From the NCBI GenBank assembly GCA_050013235.1, contig JBEKFQ010000005.1:1-64000 (forward strand): a stretch of DNA of 64,000 nt, in the 5' to 3' direction. The stretch is from RH-AL1 sp050013235 (lineage in GTDB: Bacteria; Pseudomonadota; Alphaproteobacteria; Rhizobiales; Beijerinckiaceae). Positions 43,856-51,612 of the stretch are shown here, piece by piece; within the stretch, counting starts at the first letter, position 1, and every line of letters starts with the position of its first letter. A program made the translations under genes and the position numbers. The notes below the pieces were generated by a model that ran no database searches, had not been told where the DNA came from, and saw only the letters and a list, made by a program, of their open reading frames with translations.

Positions 43856-44248
43856 CTATTTCTTTTCCATGATGCATTGCAGCGGATGCTGATGCTTGCG
43901 GGCATAATCCATCACTTGCGTGACTTTGGTCTCGGCGACTTCATAGGTGAAGATTCCGCACTCCCCGACGCCATGCTGATGCACATGCAACATGATTTGG
44001 GTCGCTTCCTCAGGACCTTTACTGAAATATTTACGCAGCACGGCCACGACGAATTCCATCGGCGTGTAATCATCGTTCAGCAGCAGCACCCGGTACATGC
44101 CCGGGCGGCGGGCTTGAGTCTTCGTGCGGGTAATGACAGCCGTCCCGGTTCCGCGGCCATCGTCACCGCCGCCCCCGTCCTTTTGCGGCTCCTTGGCCAT
44201 CGAGACCGGCATGACCGTCACATAACTCATCGGCACCACGGCAACCAT
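43856..44248 (-). CDS. clpS: ClpS adaptor for ClpA
   Basis: Binds N-degron substrates and hands them to ClpAP. 130 residues: a flexible glycine-rich arm, then the ClpS core from about 53 to 130 with PGMYRVLLLNDDYTPMEFVV, HVHQHGVGECGIFTYEVAETK and the end HPLQCIMEKK. The ATG (MVAVVPMSYV) has GGGGAGACG before it; a shorter form from MAKEPQKDGG (16 codons later) is a fair alternative. Leads into clpA, the usual order. Confidence 0.95.
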   Translation of the reverse strand: MVAVVPMSYVTVMPVSMAKEPQKDGGGGDDGRGTGTAVITRTKTQARRPGMYRVLLLNDDYTPMEFVVAVLRKYFSKGPEEATQIMLHVHQHGVGECGIFTYEVAETKVTQVMDYARKHQHPLQCIMEKK

Positions 44249-44577
44249 CGTCTCCCCGGTCTTATGATTCGTGTCCGGGCGCCTCCCAGGCGCGCCGTCA
44301 ATATCGGCGCGCGCATCACCGGGACGCACGACACCGGCAAGCACAACGCCGGGAAGCGAGCCGCCAACCGGGCCCCGCCGGGACTCGAAGGCGCGTTTGA
44401 AAAATCTTGCCGTCAAATCAACCCATCCTCATCCTGTCTGGAATATGCGGCGAGAAAGGCGTCATTGCTAGACCTGCGGATTCATTTACCTCGCGGCAAA
44501 TGGCCCATGGCCTGTCCAAAACTCGAAAACTCCTGTTCGCGGCGGTCCCTCGCAAGGATGCTGCCAATCCAGCAACG

Positions 44578-44606
44578 AAAAAAGGCCCGACTGAGGTCGA
44601 GCCTTT
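44578..44606 (-). terminator. intrinsic terminator after the phasin gene
   Basis: On the minus strand AAAGGC pairs with GCCTTT, with inner bases CGAC/GTCG, followed by a run of T (the complement of AAAAAA at 44578-44583). It lies about 55 bases past the phasin stop. Confidence 0.75.
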
Positions 44607-44633
44607 CAAATACGCGGGCGCTTGTAAAGACGG

Positions 44634-44652
44634 GTGCCAAAACGGCACCCTG
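44634..44652 (-). terminator. hairpin immediately after the phasin stop
   Basis: GGGTGCC and GGCACCC around AAAAC, 11 bases past the phasin stop codon. No T run; it probably protects or helps end the transcript with the next hairpin. Confidence 0.5.
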
Positions 44653-44662
44653 CTTTATCGAA

Positions 44663-45007
44663 TTACTGCTGGATGGAGCTCTTGGCTTGCGCGAAAGCGG
44701 TCTCGACCGGCTTGATAGCTTCCTTGGCGAGTTCCTTGTAGAGTTCGCTCAGCTTGGTCGCCTGAGCGACGAAACCTTCGAGCTGGGACTTGGCAAATTC
44801 GGTCTGAATCTGGATCGCGCTCTCGAGCGTCTTAGCGGTGAAAAGCTTCTCGATGTAAGAAGAGGTGCTTTCCAACGAACGCTTGGAATAATCGGTCGTT
44901 TCCGTGGCGATCGCCTGGAAACCACGCGTAAGGGTCGCCGCAGCGGCCGCAGCATGCTCGAGCTGTTCTTTGCTGGCCTTCTGGAATTCGTCGAATTGCG
45001 TAGCCAT
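44663..45007 (-). CDS. phasin-family protein
   Basis: 114 residues of the phasin family, coat proteins of polyhydroxybutyrate granules. The protein is almost entirely helical with the amphipathic text LSELYKELAKEAIKPVETAF and SYIEKLFTAKTLESAIQIQ, including the AKTLE segment common to the family. ATG with GGGAGTAGGACC. A strong sigma-70 promoter, a palindrome and two terminator hairpins surround it, so it is a monocistronic, probably highly expressed gene. The presence of phasin implies PHB storage. Confidence 0.92.
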   Translation of the reverse strand: MATQFDEFQKASKEQLEHAAAAAATLTRGFQAIATETTDYSKRSLESTSSYIEKLFTAKTLESAIQIQTEFAKSQLEGFVAQATKLSELYKELAKEAIKPVETAFAQAKSSIQQ

Positions 45008-45087
45008 TGGTCCTACTCCCGTTTGTCTGATCGCGTGCTCCCGAAGTCGCTTCTGGATCACGGCGGGATCATTTCAACCGCAAAATA

Positions 45088-45116
45088 AACATAGTGCACC
45101 GCACAAAATCCGTCAA
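45088..45116 (-). promoter_or_regulatory. sigma-70 promoter of the phasin gene
   Basis: On the minus strand TTGACG (45116-45111), 17 bases, TATGTT (45093-45088). Spacing is ideal, and the start codon lies 81 bases after the -10. Confidence 0.6.
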
Positions 45117-45125
45117 TGAGTCTTT

Positions 45126-45140
45126 TGTTGCGCCGCAACA
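45126..45140. promoter_or_regulatory. palindrome upstream of the phasin promoter, possible PhaR site
   Basis: TGTTGCG-C-CGCAACA, perfect seven-base arms, nine bases upstream of the -35. The core TTGC-N3-GCAA resembles the TGC/GCA-type sites of the PHB repressor PhaR described in other alphaproteobacteria. Assignment is by motif only. Confidence 0.45.
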
Positions 45141-45328
45141 TTTTTCTTATGCCGGCAGCCGGAGCATGCGCTCGCCGGCCTGGAGATTCCGCTTCGTGGA
45201 AATGCACTTCAAGACGAATGGTTCCTTAACCCTAGAGTAACTCAAGGGGGCTAGTGTGGCCTACGAGACACATTGTCTTGAGGCCGCGCCGGAGCCGCCT
45301 CGTGGATCGAGGTGGGGGATTAACGCGT

Positions 45329-47008
45329 ATGGTCGAGTTGCCGCCGGAGAAACGCCGCCTTGTTCGCCGGGCGGTCCTTCGAGGGTTAAGCCTCACCTTT
45401 CTTCTCACGGCGTCCGCGCTGGGACCCGCCGAGGCGCATCACAGCCATCATGGCCACCATCACGGCCGCGCGGTTTTGGCGCACCGCATCATTTTCCGCA
45501 TTCGCCACACGGCTCACATGCATGCCCCGCTCCACGTGCGGCCAGGATCCTATAATCCGCCCTTCTCGGCCTATGCCGTGGACGGCAATTCCGGGCACGT
45601 GCTTTATGGGCGCGACGAAAACGAAGTGCGGCATCCCGCCTCGCTCACCAAGGTGATGACGCTTTATCTCCTGTTCGAGCAGCTCGAGAAAAAGCGCCTG
45701 ACCCTCGACAGCGAACTGACCGTGTCGCAACACGCGGCGGCCCAGGAGCCGACCAAGCTCGGCTTGCGGCCGGGCTCGACGATCCGCGTCGAGGATGCGA
45801 TCAAGGCGATCGTCACGAAATCGGCGAACGACATGGCCGTCGCGGTCGCCGAGAGGATCGGCGGCGACGAAGATAATTTTGCCCGCCTGATGACGCGCAA
45901 AGCGCACATGCTCGGCATGTCGCGCACGCTTTACCGCAATGCCTCGGGCCTGCCCAACGACGAGCAACTGACCACGGCGAAAGATCTGGTGACGCTGGGA
46001 CGGGCGATCCACGATCATTTCCCGGGATATTACCGCTACTTCTCGACCCCGTCGTTCCGCTACGCCGGCCAGTTCATGCCCAACCACAACCACCTGATGG
46101 AACATGTGGAGGGCATGGACGGGATCAAGACCGGCTATACCCGCGCCTCCGGCTTCAACCTGCTGACATCGGTCAAACGCAACGGACATTATCTCGTCGC
46201 GGTGGTCCTCGGCGGAAAGACGCGCCTCGGGCGCGACCGCATCATGTCCGACATGATCGAGTCCCTCGTCGACAAATGCGCGACGGTGCGAACCGCAAGC
46301 GTGATCGAGGAAAATCCGGCCCTCGAACAAGTCGCCGAAGCCATCCCCGTCGTGCAACATACGGGCGAGGCCGCGCCCGACGTCGAAGCCGTCAACGAAG
46401 AGGATGCCGAAGAACAGAGCGGCCCGGCGCCGGTCAAGGTCAAGCCCGAACCCATCAAGACGGTTCCCACCCCCGTTCAGGTCGCGTCTCTCCCGAGCGA
46501 TAGCGCCCCGGCCCGCGCGCGCCCGGCCTTCGTTCCGGGCATGCCGAGCGACCGGATGGCGACCGGTTCGATCAAGCCGCGCGACAACTCGGATGATGGA
46601 TCGACTTCGCATGCCGCCGGGGATGCCGCGCTCTCGAGGCGGGCGCTGCGCGAGGCCGCGAAACAAGCAAAAGACAACGAAGCCAAAGGGAAGAACGCGC
46701 CGGTCAAACTCGCCAAGGCCGAGCCAGACCATGCGGAAGAACCGGCCCGGCCCGCGATCGCCCATGAGGGTTGGATGATTCAAATCGGCGCGACGGACAA
46801 TATCGAAAAAGCCAACGAGTTGTTGTCGTGCGCGAAAGGCCAGAGCCAAGGGACTCTTGGCGCCGCCAAGCCGTTTACGGAAAAAGTGCAGAAGGGGCAG
46901 GCGACCCTCTACCGCGCCCGCTTCGCCGGCCTCGAGGCAAACTCCGCGGAGAAGGCCTGCAAAGCGCTAAAACGCTCGGGTTTCGCCTGCTTCGCCACGA
47001 AGAATTAG
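45329..47008 (+). CDS. D-alanyl-D-alanine carboxypeptidase (penicillin-binding) with SPOR domain
   Basis: Trims D-Ala from peptidoglycan stem peptides. 559 residues: signal peptide to about 36, then a histidine-rich stretch (HHSHHGHHHG at 37-46), then the PBP5-like domain with the serine motif SLTK (105-108), SAN (165-167) and KTG (267-269), then a long low-complexity linker (about 290-480), and a C-terminal SPOR domain (about 485-559, WMIQIGATDNIEKANELL) that binds denuded glycan at the septum. The DacC/DacF-type with SPOR is usual in Rhizobiales; the histidine run is unusual. ATG with GGGGGA about 10 bases upstream; a 25-codon extension is open. Confidence 0.93.
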   Translation: MVELPPEKRRLVRRAVLRGLSLTFLLTASALGPAEAHHSHHGHHHGRAVLAHRIIFRIRHTAHMHAPLHVRPGSYNPPFSAYAVDGNSGHVLYGRDENEVRHPASLTKVMTLYLLFEQLEKKRLTLDSELTVSQHAAAQEPTKLGLRPGSTIRVEDAIKAIVTKSANDMAVAVAERIGGDEDNFARLMTRKAHMLGMSRTLYRNASGLPNDEQLTTAKDLVTLGRAIHDHFPGYYRYFSTPSFRYAGQFMPNHNHLMEHVEGMDGIKTGYTRASGFNLLTSVKRNGHYLVAVVLGGKTRLGRDRIMSDMIESLVDKCATVRTASVIEENPALEQVAEAIPVVQHTGEAAPDVEAVNEEDAEEQSGPAPVKVKPEPIKTVPTPVQVASLPSDSAPARARPAFVPGMPSDRMATGSIKPRDNSDDGSTSHAAGDAALSRRALREAAKQAKDNEAKGKNAPVKLAKAEPDHAEEPARPAIAHEGWMIQIGATDNIEKANELLSCAKGQSQGTLGAAKPFTEKVQKGQATLYRARFAGLEANSAEKACKALKRSGFACFATKN

Positions 47009-47100
47009 AGAGGAACGGGAAGCGCTTTCCACAGTCGCGGAAATCGTTTTTGAAACAAGTGTTTATGCCGATTTGCGTATGCGTAGCGTGAGTGGAGTGT

Positions 47101-47808
47101 TTAGGTATGCCGGCGCATCAAGACCTCTTTGGCCTCGTTCACCCGGGCGGCAAGATCCGTCGATCCCCCTTGATCGGGATGCAACTTCTTCATCAGCGAG
47201 CGATGCGAGCGGACCACGTCGTCCCGCGCCGCCCCTCGTCGAAGACCGAGGACTTCATAAGCTTCATCCTCGGACATCCGGTTCGAATGCCGCGGCCGGT
47301 CCCGCCGCGCGTTAGGGTCACCCTGACCTGTCTGACGCCAGCTCGCAAACCGGCGGTCGAAATAAGCTTCGAGTAGCCGCGCGCCCTCGGGATCGGCGGT
47401 CCGGCACAGGGCATAGACCCCGTCGCATTGCGCCCGGTCCATTTGATCGAGAAGCCGCCCCTCGTCGGGGCCGGCGAGAACAAGGCCGCGCATCACCCCC
47501 GTGACGGAATCGAATTCCATCTCGATCATCGCCGAGCGCACGCGCGACACTCTGACACGAGTCGAGGAGCCGGCCGCGGGCGCGACCTTTTTATTGGTCA
47601 GGCTGTAGAGCCAGACACCGCCGCCCGCCAAAACCAACGCCAGTTCGAAATGGCCCCGCAAGAGAACCGCGATGGCCGCGAGAACGGCAAAAGCGGCGCC
47701 TGCGCGTTTCAAGGCACGCGCGCCCATCTTGGCATCCAGGCGCGCCAAGCTTCCTGGGCGCGCGAGAAGGAACCAGAGAACGATAAGGGCGGCGGCGATA
47801 AAAATCAT
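47101..47808 (-). CDS. membrane protein with C-terminal J domain
   Basis: 235 residues. Two membrane helices near the N-terminus (about 1-17 and 38-65), a cytosolic middle with MEFDSVTGVMRGLVLAGPDEG, and a short J domain at the end (about 178-235) with SEDEAYEVLGLRRGA, and KKLHPDQGG carrying the HPD triad. The layout resembles TIM14/DjlA-like DnaK anchors of alphaproteobacteria. The partner would be DnaK, to the membrane of which it could recruit substrates. Single gene, convergent with the carboxypeptidase. Confidence 0.88.
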   Translation of the reverse strand: MIFIAAALIVLWFLLARPGSLARLDAKMGARALKRAGAAFAVLAAIAVLLRGHFELALVLAGGGVWLYSLTNKKVAPAAGSSTRVRVSRVRSAMIEMEFDSVTGVMRGLVLAGPDEGRLLDQMDRAQCDGVYALCRTADPEGARLLEAYFDRRFASWRQTGQGDPNARRDRPRHSNRMSEDEAYEVLGLRRGAARDDVVRSHRSLMKKLHPDQGGSTDLAARVNEAKEVLMRRHT

Positions 47809-47919
47809 GGGATGTCGTGAGAACCGGAAGAGCTATGTTAATGCACTTTAAACCGTAATTGATAGTATTTTGTGGCCGCTCCAAAAGTGCAATCTTCCCA
47901 CCGGCGAGCCTGTCTTCTG

Positions 47920-48357
47920 TCAAAGCAGGCAAAGCTCGCGCAAGGCATGGCGCAAATGCTCGGGCATCGCGGCCGCGCCCGCGAGATCGCCATCGAGATC
48001 GGGCGGACAGCTTTCCGCATCGAGATAGCGCCAGCCTTGAAAGGCCCGGAAAGGGCGCGGCAGAACCGGGACGACGACCGGCTCCAGCACGAGATCGCAG
48101 CGGCCGATACCCTGCGCATCGGTAAACGGCCGGATCGCGATCAGGCGCTGACGCGCGCAAAGCTGGCCCTTGATGACCCAGAATAACGAGCCGCCATCGA
48201 GAAGCTCGTCCGCGCGCTTCGGCACCATCCGCGTCGTATGCACCTGCTCGAGCGGCAGCTTGGCCACGCCCTGAAGATGCAGCCGCGCGGCAATGCGGGC
48301 TTCGAGATCGGCGATCGAGTCGACGCCGACACAGAGCTTGAGGAGATGCAGGGTCAT
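47920..48357 (-). CDS. DUF1489-family protein
   Basis: 145 residues of DUF1489, a conserved alphaproteobacterial family of unknown function. Text I recognise: MTLHLLKLCVGVDSIADLE, HTTRMVPKRADELLDGGSLFWVIKG, and RPFRAFQGWRYL. No signal or membrane segment. It is last in the minus-strand run from the solute-binding protein, 77 bases after the GST gene. Confidence 0.88.
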   Translation of the reverse strand: MTLHLLKLCVGVDSIADLEARIAARLHLQGVAKLPLEQVHTTRMVPKRADELLDGGSLFWVIKGQLCARQRLIAIRPFTDAQGIGRCDLVLEPVVVPVLPRPFRAFQGWRYLDAESCPPDLDGDLAGAAAMPEHLRHALRELCLL

Positions 48358-48434
48358 GGCACTAGGTTAAGGGGTGCTACGCTTGCCGCCAAGGTGGGGC
48401 AGACAAACTATCCCGGAATAACGGCCCAATCCGT

Positions 48435-49100
48435 CTAAACCGCGTCGATCCGCGCGAGATGCCAGGTCTCGGCATCCGCCCCGCTCTGCCAGTCGCGCCA
48501 AGCCGGCAAGGCCTTGATCGCGCCCGTATAGGCCTTCGTGTCCCCGGCCCCGGCGAGATCGTAAATCTCGAACCGGTTCACCACCGGCGCGAACATGGCA
48601 TCGGCCGCGCTGAAGCCGCCGAAGAGAAATGGCCCGCTGGCGCCAAAGCGCCGGCGCGCGTCGCGCCAAGCGTCCTCGATCCGCGCCACGTCGGCCGCGA
48701 CTGCCGTCCGCGTCTCCGGGTCGAACGGCAAAGCGGCCGGCGCGCGGCGCATGTTCATGGGGCAATTGCGCCGCAGCGGCAAAAACCCCGAATGCATTTC
48801 CGCGGCCAACGAACGCGCCACCGCGCGGGCGCTGGGATCGCGCGGCCAGACCGGCACCTCGGGATGACGCTCCGCCAGATATTCGATGATGGCGAGCGAA
48901 TCCCAAACCACGAGATCTCCCTCGCGAAGCGACGGGCATTTACCGGTTGGCGCATGACGCAGCATGTCGGCTTTGGAGGAGACCTGATCCATCGGGATCA
49001 CGATTTCCTCGAAGGCGATCTCGAAATGGCGCAGCAGCAGCCAAGGCCGCATCGACCAGGAGGAATAGGCCTTATTGGCGATAACCAGCGTCAGGCTCAT
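48435..49100 (-). CDS. glutathione S-transferase family protein
   Basis: 221 residues: an N-terminal thioredoxin-like half with SSWSMRPWLLLRHFEI (serine in the catalytic position, as in zeta/maleylacetoacetate-like enzymes) and PTGKCPSLREGDLVVWDSLAI, and a C-terminal helical half with FSAADAMFAPVVNRF. The class is uncertain and the substrate unknown. Its ATG directly follows the MFS gene's stop with no gap, so the two are co-translated. Confidence 0.9.
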   Translation of the reverse strand: MSLTLVIANKAYSSWSMRPWLLLRHFEIAFEEIVIPMDQVSSKADMLRHAPTGKCPSLREGDLVVWDSLAIIEYLAERHPEVPVWPRDPSARAVARSLAAEMHSGFLPLRRNCPMNMRRAPAALPFDPETRTAVAADVARIEDAWRDARRRFGASGPFLFGGFSAADAMFAPVVNRFEIYDLAGAGDTKAYTGAIKALPAWRDWQSGADAETWHLARIDAV

Positions 49101-50429
49101 TCAACTCTCCGGTGCCATCGCCGAGCGGATCTTCGTATCCCGCATCGTGAGATAGACGAGAAGGGAAAGGAAAATCACGCTGGCGAGATAGGTGTAAAAC
49201 CAACTTTCGTGGCCAAGATTTTTACATTGCAGCGCAATGACCGGCGCCGTGCCGCCGAAAATGGAGACGGTGACGGCATAGGGGATGGCGACCCCGGACG
49301 CCCGGATCGCGGCCGGAAACAGCTCTGCCTTCACAACGGCATTGATCGACGTATAGCCCGCCGTGAAGACCCAAGCGGCGCAGATCAGCAAAAACACCAC
49401 AAAAGGCGATTTCGCATCCTTCATCACCGTCAGGATCGGGACCGTCGCGATGGATCCCACGACACCGAAGAAAATCAATAGCGGCTTACGGCCGATTCTG
49501 TCGGACAAAGCGCCATAGAGTGGCTGCAAGGCGGCGGCGAAGACGAGCGAGAAGAAAATCACCATCGTCGTCGTATCCGGCGACAGGCCGACGGAAAGCC
49601 GGACATAGGTCTGCATATACGTGGTGAACGTGTAGAACGCCGCCGTGCCGCCGGCGGTCAGGCCCACCACGAGCAAAAGCTCGCGGGGATAAGTGAGCAA
49701 TGTCCGCAGGAGACCGAGGCCGGAAACCTTGTTCTTGGCCTGTTTGAACGCCTCGGTCTCGTAGAGATTGCGCCGCATGACCAGCGTGAACAAGGCGAGG
49801 AACGCGCCGATGACAAAGGGAATGCGCCATCCCCAAGCCTTCAGCTCCGCCTCGCTCAGAAATATTTTCTGCAACAGAAGCAGAACGACAATGGCCGTGA
49901 GCTGGCCGCCGATCAGGGTCACATATTGAAAGCTCGTATGAAACCCGCGCCGCTTCGGGTCGGCGATTTCGGCGAGATAGGTGGCGCTGGCGCCATATTC
50001 GCCGCCAAGGCTGAGCCCCTCGATGATCCGCGCAAGGGCGAGGACCAAGGGCGCGGCGAAACCAATCGTGGCATAGACGGGCGTCACCGCGATGAGCAGC
50101 GAACCGAAGCACATAGCGCCGACGGAAATGGTGAGCGACAGCCGCCGGCCGTGGCGGTCCGCGAGATAGCCGAAAAGCCAGCCGCCGAGAGGCCGGGCGA
50201 GAAAGGTCGCGGCGAAAATAACGGCGGCATTCAGCTGCTGAACGACAGGATTGCTATTGGGAAAGAACGCCGGGGCAAAATAAAGCGAGAAAGCCGTGAA
50301 GGCATAAAAATCGTACCATTCGACGAGATTGCCGAGCGAGCCGATCAAAATATCGCGCATCCGGTGAGGAGGGGCGTGGAGAATGACAGGGCTGCCAGTG
50401 CCCGCCACTGGCTCGATGATCGCAGTCAT
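49101..50429 (-). CDS. MFS transporter, metabolite:H+ symporter (MHS) type
   Basis: 442 residues, 12 predicted membrane helices. The N-terminal IGSLGNLVEWYDFYAFTAFSLYF, split as GNLVEWYDFYAF, the loop ADRHGRRLSLT with R-x-G-R-R, and EGLSLGGEYGAS are those of the KgtP/ProP-like group that carries dicarboxylates or compatible solutes. The central YGALSDRIGRKPLL repeats the loop motif. The ribosome site before MTAIIEPV is weak; a long upstream in-frame extension overlaps the degenerate ANL gene and is rejected. The substrate is unknown. Confidence 0.92.
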   Translation of the reverse strand: MTAIIEPVAGTGSPVILHAPPHRMRDILIGSLGNLVEWYDFYAFTAFSLYFAPAFFPNSNPVVQQLNAAVIFAATFLARPLGGWLFGYLADRHGRRLSLTISVGAMCFGSLLIAVTPVYATIGFAAPLVLALARIIEGLSLGGEYGASATYLAEIADPKRRGFHTSFQYVTLIGGQLTAIVVLLLLQKIFLSEAELKAWGWRIPFVIGAFLALFTLVMRRNLYETEAFKQAKNKVSGLGLLRTLLTYPRELLLVVGLTAGGTAAFYTFTTYMQTYVRLSVGLSPDTTTMVIFFSLVFAAALQPLYGALSDRIGRKPLLIFFGVVGSIATVPILTVMKDAKSPFVVFLLICAAWVFTAGYTSINAVVKAELFPAAIRASGVAIPYAVTVSIFGGTAPVIALQCKNLGHESWFYTYLASVIFLSLLVYLTMRDTKIRSAMAPES

Positions 50430-50464
50430 ATACGCGCCACCCCAAAGCTCCTTTGGTCCAGGTC

Positions 50465-51607
50465 TCACTTGTTCATGCTGAGCGCCGCCCGGCCATCCCG
50501 CCAAGCAAGACTTTGGGCATCCCGCAACTCGGCGGGCCAGACCGCCGAACCGCCCTCGCGGCGGTGCGCCAAGGCGGCGGTTTCGCCGAATGCGGAGAGA
50601 TCCACCACAGGACGTTCGCAGGCGAGCGGCGCGGGCAGCGTGAAAGCGGCGGGAGACACAAATCGCGACAAGAGGATCAGGGACGCATCGCCACGCGTCA
50701 GCCCGGCCTCGTGCAGCACCGGCGCGATCGCGGCGGGCGCGGCCAGATGCGCGCCGGGTTCCGCGTCGCAAGCCCGAAGAAACTCCGCCGCATCGAACGG
50801 GCCATGCAAGGTCAGGCTCGCCGCGGCCGTCAGCGCGGCATAAGGCCCCGCCACCAAGCCGGCAAAGGTGGCGGGAACGAGCGTGGAAAGCAAAGGCCGC
50901 GACGGATTGAGTTGGGCCTCGCTCGCAAGCTGCAAGACGGCGGAAAAAATCGCGGATTGGCGATGCGAAACCAAAGCCGCCCCGCTCGCCGGGGCCGGAT
51001 GGGCCGGGCGCTCGAAGGTGACGACGACCTCGCCCTCTGGGCCGGCAGGATCAAGACTGGACGCGGCGGCACCGGTGCCCGGCACGATGGCGGAGGCTTG
51101 AAAATCCGCGGCGCCATCGACGCACCCCGGTCCGAGCGTCGCGATCAGACGGATCGTCTCGGACAAAGCGGCGGCGGAAAGGTAGGAATCGCCGTAGTCC
51201 TGATGGCCAAGATGGGCCGGGCCAACCAGCGCGGCGGCGGCGCTGGCCTTGGCGTAACCGGCAAGCTCGACCGGCCCAAGCCCGCAGGGCAGCAAGACCG
51301 GCACGAGCCCCGCGCGCAAGGCGCCGGCAAGCGCGAGCACGGCAATCGTGCGCGCCGACATGATCAGCAACACTTTTTCGCCTGGCCGCAAGCCACATTG
51401 CCGGAACTGTTCCGCCAGCGCCGCGCTATATAAAGCCGCCTGTTCCGCCGTCGTCGCGCCCTCGCCGTCGCGAAACAAAATCGCCGCCGGGCAAACGCGC
51501 GCCGCGGTTTGGAGCAGCCCATCAAGCCCGGCGTGAACTTGTTCATCGCCGGCGTGAACTTGTTCGCCGCCGGCACGATTGTGCTGCGGTTGATCCACCG
51601 GTCCCAT
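50465..51607 (-). CDS. degenerate ANL-superfamily (AMP-binding) protein
   Basis: 380 residues that begin like an acyl-CoA or amino-acid adenylating enzyme: DGLLQTAARVCPAAILFRD, ALAEQFRQCGLRPGEKVLLIM and LAGALRAGLVPVLLPCGLG. The ATP loop that should read TSGTTG-x-PK is replaced near 205-220 by TFERPAHPAPASGAAL, and the C-terminal subdomain with its catalytic lysine is missing. It therefore should not adenylate anything. Codon use is like that of its neighbours, and the frame is intact. Possibly a protein-interaction relict or a new use of the fold. It starts six bases after the solute-binding gene stop and is followed 35 bases later by the MFS transporter. Confidence 0.7.
   Translation of the reverse strand: MGPVDQPQHNRAGGEQVHAGDEQVHAGLDGLLQTAARVCPAAILFRDGEGATTAEQAALYSAALAEQFRQCGLRPGEKVLLIMSARTIAVLALAGALRAGLVPVLLPCGLGPVELAGYAKASAAAALVGPAHLGHQDYGDSYLSAAALSETIRLIATLGPGCVDGAADFQASAIVPGTGAAASSLDPAGPEGEVVVTFERPAHPAPASGAALVSHRQSAIFSAVLQLASEAQLNPSRPLLSTLVPATFAGLVAGPYAALTAAASLTLHGPFDAAEFLRACDAEPGAHLAAPAAIAPVLHEAGLTRGDASLILLSRFVSPAAFTLPAPLACERPVVDLSAFGETAALAHRREGGSAVWPAELRDAQSLAWRDGRAALSMNK
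51529..51565. repeat. 21-base tandem duplication within the ANL-like gene
   Basis: CGGCGTGAACTTGTTC occurs twice, 21 bases apart, giving the encoded repeat E-Q-V-H-A-G-(D). In frame, near the N-terminus. Confidence 0.6.
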
Positions 51608-51612
51608 CCCCG

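Larger units (their letters stand above)
44249..44662. other. clpS-phasin gap
   Basis: 414 bases. It contains the phasin terminator structures listed at 44578 and 44634. A long minus-strand frame continues upstream of clpS but looks like leader rather than protein. No other feature seen. Confidence 0.5.
45008..45328. other. divergent promoter region of the phasin and carboxypeptidase genes
   Basis: 321 bases. It holds the phasin promoter (45088-45116) and palindrome (45126-45140). The carboxypeptidase side has GGGGGA before its ATG but no promoter I can call. Confidence 0.5.
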
